From JAJKIP01 sp040509055 (GTDB taxonomy: Bacteria > Bacteroidota > Bacteroidia > Chitinophagales > Chitinophagaceae), in assembly GCA_040509055.1 (NCBI GenBank), contig JBEVLT010000254.1, positions 1 to 8,404 of the forward strand: a stretch of DNA of 8,404 bases, written 5' to 3'. A program made the position numbers and the translations under genes. The notes beneath the pieces are model-generated. The model saw only the letters and a program-made list of their open reading frames with translations, did no database searches and was not told the origin of the DNA. The first letter of the stretch is position 1; each line of letters opens with the position of its first letter. Shown here piece by piece: positions 6,666-8,404 of the stretch.

Positions 6666-8063
6666 ATGGCTACAGTTACCAGGGAAACCCTTGCCCCGCT
6701 GCATGAAAAGCTGACCGTGACACTGGAAAAGCAGGACTACCTTGCTCCTTTCGAAAAAACACTTAAAGAATACAGCAAGAAGGCCAATATTCCCGGCTTT
6801 CGCAAAGGCATGGTGCCGGCCGGGCTGATCAAAAAAATGTACGGCCCGTCGTTGTTTACCGACGAAGTGCTCCGCGCTGTGGACCGCGAGCTGATCGGCT
6901 ACCTGCAAAATGAAAAGGTAGACATCTTTGCCCAGCCCCTGCCCCTGGATAATGAACTGCGCCAGCTGGACGTGCACAATCCCGGCGATTACGTATTTCA
7001 CTTCGAGATCGGCCTGAAGCCGGAATTCCAGTTGCCCGACCTGGGCGCGGTACCTGTTACGGAATACAAAGTAACCGTGACCGACGATATGATCAACAGC
7101 GAGATCGCCCGCCTGCAGAACCGCTATGGCAACATGAAGGACCAGGACAAGGTGGACTCGGAAGAAAATGTGCTGAATGTCCATTTCTCCGAAGTAGATG
7201 ACAATGCCAGCGAGATCGAAGGCGGCATTACCAAAGACAATTCCCTGCTGGTAAAATATTTCAAAGAAGAGTTTCGCCCGCAGCTGACAGGCAAAACGGT
7301 GAACGACTACGTGGTGGTACAGCTGAACCAGGCTTTTGACGAAAAAGAACTGGATTTCATTGCCAAAGACCTCGGCCTGGATAAGGACAACGCGTCCGAT
7401 ATGCAAAAACATTTCCGCATCCAGCTCACCAAGATCGGGCTGCTGGAGAAAAAGGAGCTGAACGAAGAATTCTTCAACCAGCTGTACCCGGGCGGTGAAG
7501 TGAAAACGGAAGCCGATTTCCGCAACAAGATCAAAGAAGAGATCGGGGCATACTGGAAAAGCCAGGCGCGCAACCAGATACATGACCAGCTCTTCCACCA
7601 GCTCACGGATCATACTGCCCTGCAGTTTCCCGAAGCCTTTTTGAAAAAATGGCTGAAGACGCCCCAGGGCGAAAATGGCGAAGGCGCTCCCAAATCAGAT
7701 GAGCAGGTAGAGCAGGAATTCCCGACCTTCCTGAACCAGCTGAAATGGACGCTGATCAGCGACAAGATCGTAAAGGACAATGCCGTGGAAGTGCAGCCGG
7801 ACGAGATCCGCAACTTTGCAAAGCAACAGCTGTTTGGCTACATGGGCGGCAGCATGAGCCCCGATGCCGAACACCAGCCCTGGGTGAACGACTACGTGGA
7901 AAAGATGATGAAGGATCGCAAGTTCGTGGAAGATGCGTATAACCGTATCCAGACGCAGAAGATGTTTGAATGGGCGGAAACGCAGGTAAGGCCGACGGAG
8001 CAGGAGATCGGTGCGGATGAATTTACAAAGATGGTAGAAGCGCACCAGCACCATCATCATTGA
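6666..8063 (+). CDS. tig: Trigger factor, ribosome-bound chaperone
   Basis: Trigger factor docks at the ribosomal exit tunnel and shields nascent chains in the cytoplasm. The N-terminal ribosome-binding domain carries the signature GFRKGMVP at residues 44-51 (GFRKGKVP in E. coli). Residues ~157-258 correspond to the FKBP-like prolyl isomerase insert: an EGG turn (185-187) and F...L.GK..ND (about 203-214) are recognisable but the sequence is quite divergent, so isomerase activity is uncertain. The remainder forms the helical arms and chaperone body, including TEADFRNKIKEEI at 281-293. At 465 residues it is somewhat longer than the 432 of E. coli. The C-terminus ends HQHHHH, a natural histidine run. 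The ATG at 6666 follows an A/T-rich tract without a Shine-Dalgarno site, as is common in Bacteroidota. No separate promoter is evident between the tRNA and this gene. An intrinsic terminator follows directly. Confidence 0.95.
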   Translation: MATVTRETLAPLHEKLTVTLEKQDYLAPFEKTLKEYSKKANIPGFRKGMVPAGLIKKMYGPSLFTDEVLRAVDRELIGYLQNEKVDIFAQPLPLDNELRQLDVHNPGDYVFHFEIGLKPEFQLPDLGAVPVTEYKVTVTDDMINSEIARLQNRYGNMKDQDKVDSEENVLNVHFSEVDDNASEIEGGITKDNSLLVKYFKEEFRPQLTGKTVNDYVVVQLNQAFDEKELDFIAKDLGLDKDNASDMQKHFRIQLTKIGLLEKKELNEEFFNQLYPGGEVKTEADFRNKIKEEIGAYWKSQARNQIHDQLFHQLTDHTALQFPEAFLKKWLKTPQGENGEGAPKSDEQVEQEFPTFLNQLKWTLISDKIVKDNAVEVQPDEIRNFAKQQLFGYMGGSMSPDAEHQPWVNDYVEKMMKDRKFVEDAYNRIQTQKMFEWAETQVRPTEQEIGADEFTKMVEAHQHHHH

Positions 8064-8091
8064 CAGGGTGGTTTGCGGGTTGATATAGTTG

Positions 8092-8120
8092 AAAAGGTTG
8101 ACGGGGAGTCAGCCTTTTTT
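8092..8120 (+). terminator. Intrinsic terminator of tig
   Basis: AAAAGGTTGAC (8092-8102) pairs with GTCAGCCTTTT (8108-8118) in an 11-base stem with one G-U pair and a GGGGA loop, followed by a continuing T run to 8120. It lies 29 bases after the tig stop codon. The A run opposite the T run makes it potentially active in both directions. Confidence 0.9.
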
Positions 8121-8121
8121 A

Positions 8122-8151
8122 TTGCCACCTGTTTTAATGCAAATATTTTAC
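8122..8151 (+). promoter_or_regulatory. Candidate promoter for the downstream lipoprotein gene
   Basis: TTG at 8122-8124 is followed after exactly 19 bases by TATTTTAC at 8144-8151. Spacing and -33 element fit the Bacteroidota consensus, but the -7 box matches only the TA and first two T of TAnnTTTG. Transcription would begin about at the dyad that starts at 8154. Confidence 0.25.
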
Positions 8152-8153
8152 TG

Positions 8154-8176
8154 CTCTTTTAATATCTTTAAAAGAG
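8154..8176. promoter_or_regulatory. Perfect 9-base dyad, possible operator or leader hairpin
   Basis: CTCTTTTAA (8154-8162) and TTAAAAGAG (8168-8176) are exact reverse complements around the five-base spacer TATCT. There is no T run after it on either strand, so it is unlikely to be a terminator. The position, just after a candidate promoter and upstream of the lipoprotein gene, suits a protein-binding site or a leader structure; neither is demonstrated. Confidence 0.4.
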
Positions 8177-8179
8177 AGC

Positions 8180-8218
8180 GGATGCAGAGATGCCAAAAAT
8201 TACAGGCTCTGCGTATCC
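8180..8218 (+). promoter_or_regulatory. Imperfect hairpin in lipoprotein gene leader
   Basis: GGATGCAGA (8180-8188) pairs with TCTGC-GT-ATCC (8208-8218) with a two-base bulge, and inside it GCC (8192-8194) pairs with GGC (8205-8207) around an A/T-rich loop. It stands directly after the 8154-8176 dyad, giving two successive structures in the 5' region of the lipoprotein gene. I recognise no known riboswitch. Confidence 0.3.
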
Positions 8219-8287
8219 ATATTTAAAAGATGCATGTAGCAACCACCCTTCTTCAGTGGAAAAACGCCAGCAACCACAATAAGTAAA

Positions 8288-8404
8288 ATGAAATTTAAAT
8301 GCCTGCTTTATTTAACCGCGCTGACCGCCCTATTTTTTGCAGGATGCGGGCGGTGTAATAAACTACTGCTGGATCAGGCCAGTAAAGAATGGGTAATTCA
8401 CTTT
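8288..8404 (+). CDS. Lipoprotein, N-terminal fragment (runs off window)
   Basis: Only the first 39 codons are in the window. The ATG at 8288 opens MKFKCLLYLTALTALFFAGC, a typical lipoprotein signal: basic start, hydrophobic core, and lipobox FAGC with the lipidated Cys at residue 20. The mature part begins CGRCNKLLLDQASKEW. The residues after the Cys do not show the acidic run associated with surface export of lipoproteins in some Bacteroidota, so an inner-leaflet or periplasm-facing location is possible. Its function cannot be told from this fragment. It follows tig across a terminator and has its own candidate control region, so it is probably a separate transcription unit. Confidence 0.8.
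   Translation, partial: MKFKCLLYLTALTALFFAGCGRCNKLLLDQASKEWVIHF

Noticed and set aside
6313..6666. 117-codon + strand frame spanning tRNA-Leu
   Set aside because: It contains the whole tRNA and the palindromic element, and part of it is simply translated 9-mer repeat.
6303..7613. 436-codon open frame on the minus strand across tig and the tRNA
   Set aside because: It runs antisense through a clear trigger factor gene and through a complete tRNA, so it is a by-product of tig codon composition.
8154..8176. Perfect dyad as a second terminator for tig
   Set aside because: No T run follows on either strand, and a strong terminator already stands at 8092-8120.

Overview
The window looks like a chromosomal segment from a Bacteroidota bacterium, most likely of the Chitinophagaceae type. 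The grounds are a large secreted protein built of SprB repeats (a family tied to type IX secretion and gliding), a -7 box of the form TAnnTTTG ahead of a tRNA, A-rich start regions without clear Shine-Dalgarno sites, and Bacteroidota-like sequence in the RelA/SpoT and trigger factor proteins. The family assignment is inference from general resemblance, since no search was possible.

Layout, left to right. Bases 1-59 do not belong with the rest: read on the + strand they encode 19 residues resembling the first membrane helix of a major facilitator transporter, with G or C at every third codon position. From about base 60 to 3777 (minus strand) lies a giant SprB-repeat surface/secreted protein with signal peptide, a cysteine-rich N-terminal region and 11 complete repeats plus the start of a 12th. 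Its C-terminus is cut off by the foreign 59 bases, so the apparent stop at base 25 is probably not real. Upstream of it on the same strand is a full-length bifunctional (p)ppGpp synthetase/hydrolase (3898-6147). A roughly 300-base divergent region then leads to a + strand tRNA-Leu(UAG) with a recognisable promoter box. Next come a 9-mer-based inverted-repeat element, the complete trigger factor gene tig (6666-8063), a strong intrinsic terminator, a spacer with two further dyads, and the first 39 codons of a lipoprotein gene that runs off the right edge.

Functionally these are mostly housekeeping genes (stringent response, decoding of CUN leucine codons, co-translational folding) beside an accessory surface protein. 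I see no CRISPR array, transposase, prophage, defence system or biosynthetic cluster. The points most worth checking are the chimeric left edge inside a repeat array, the two-repeat higher-order periodicity of the SprB array, and the palindromic 9-mer element between tRNA-Leu and tig. I do not find evidence for a previously undescribed system.
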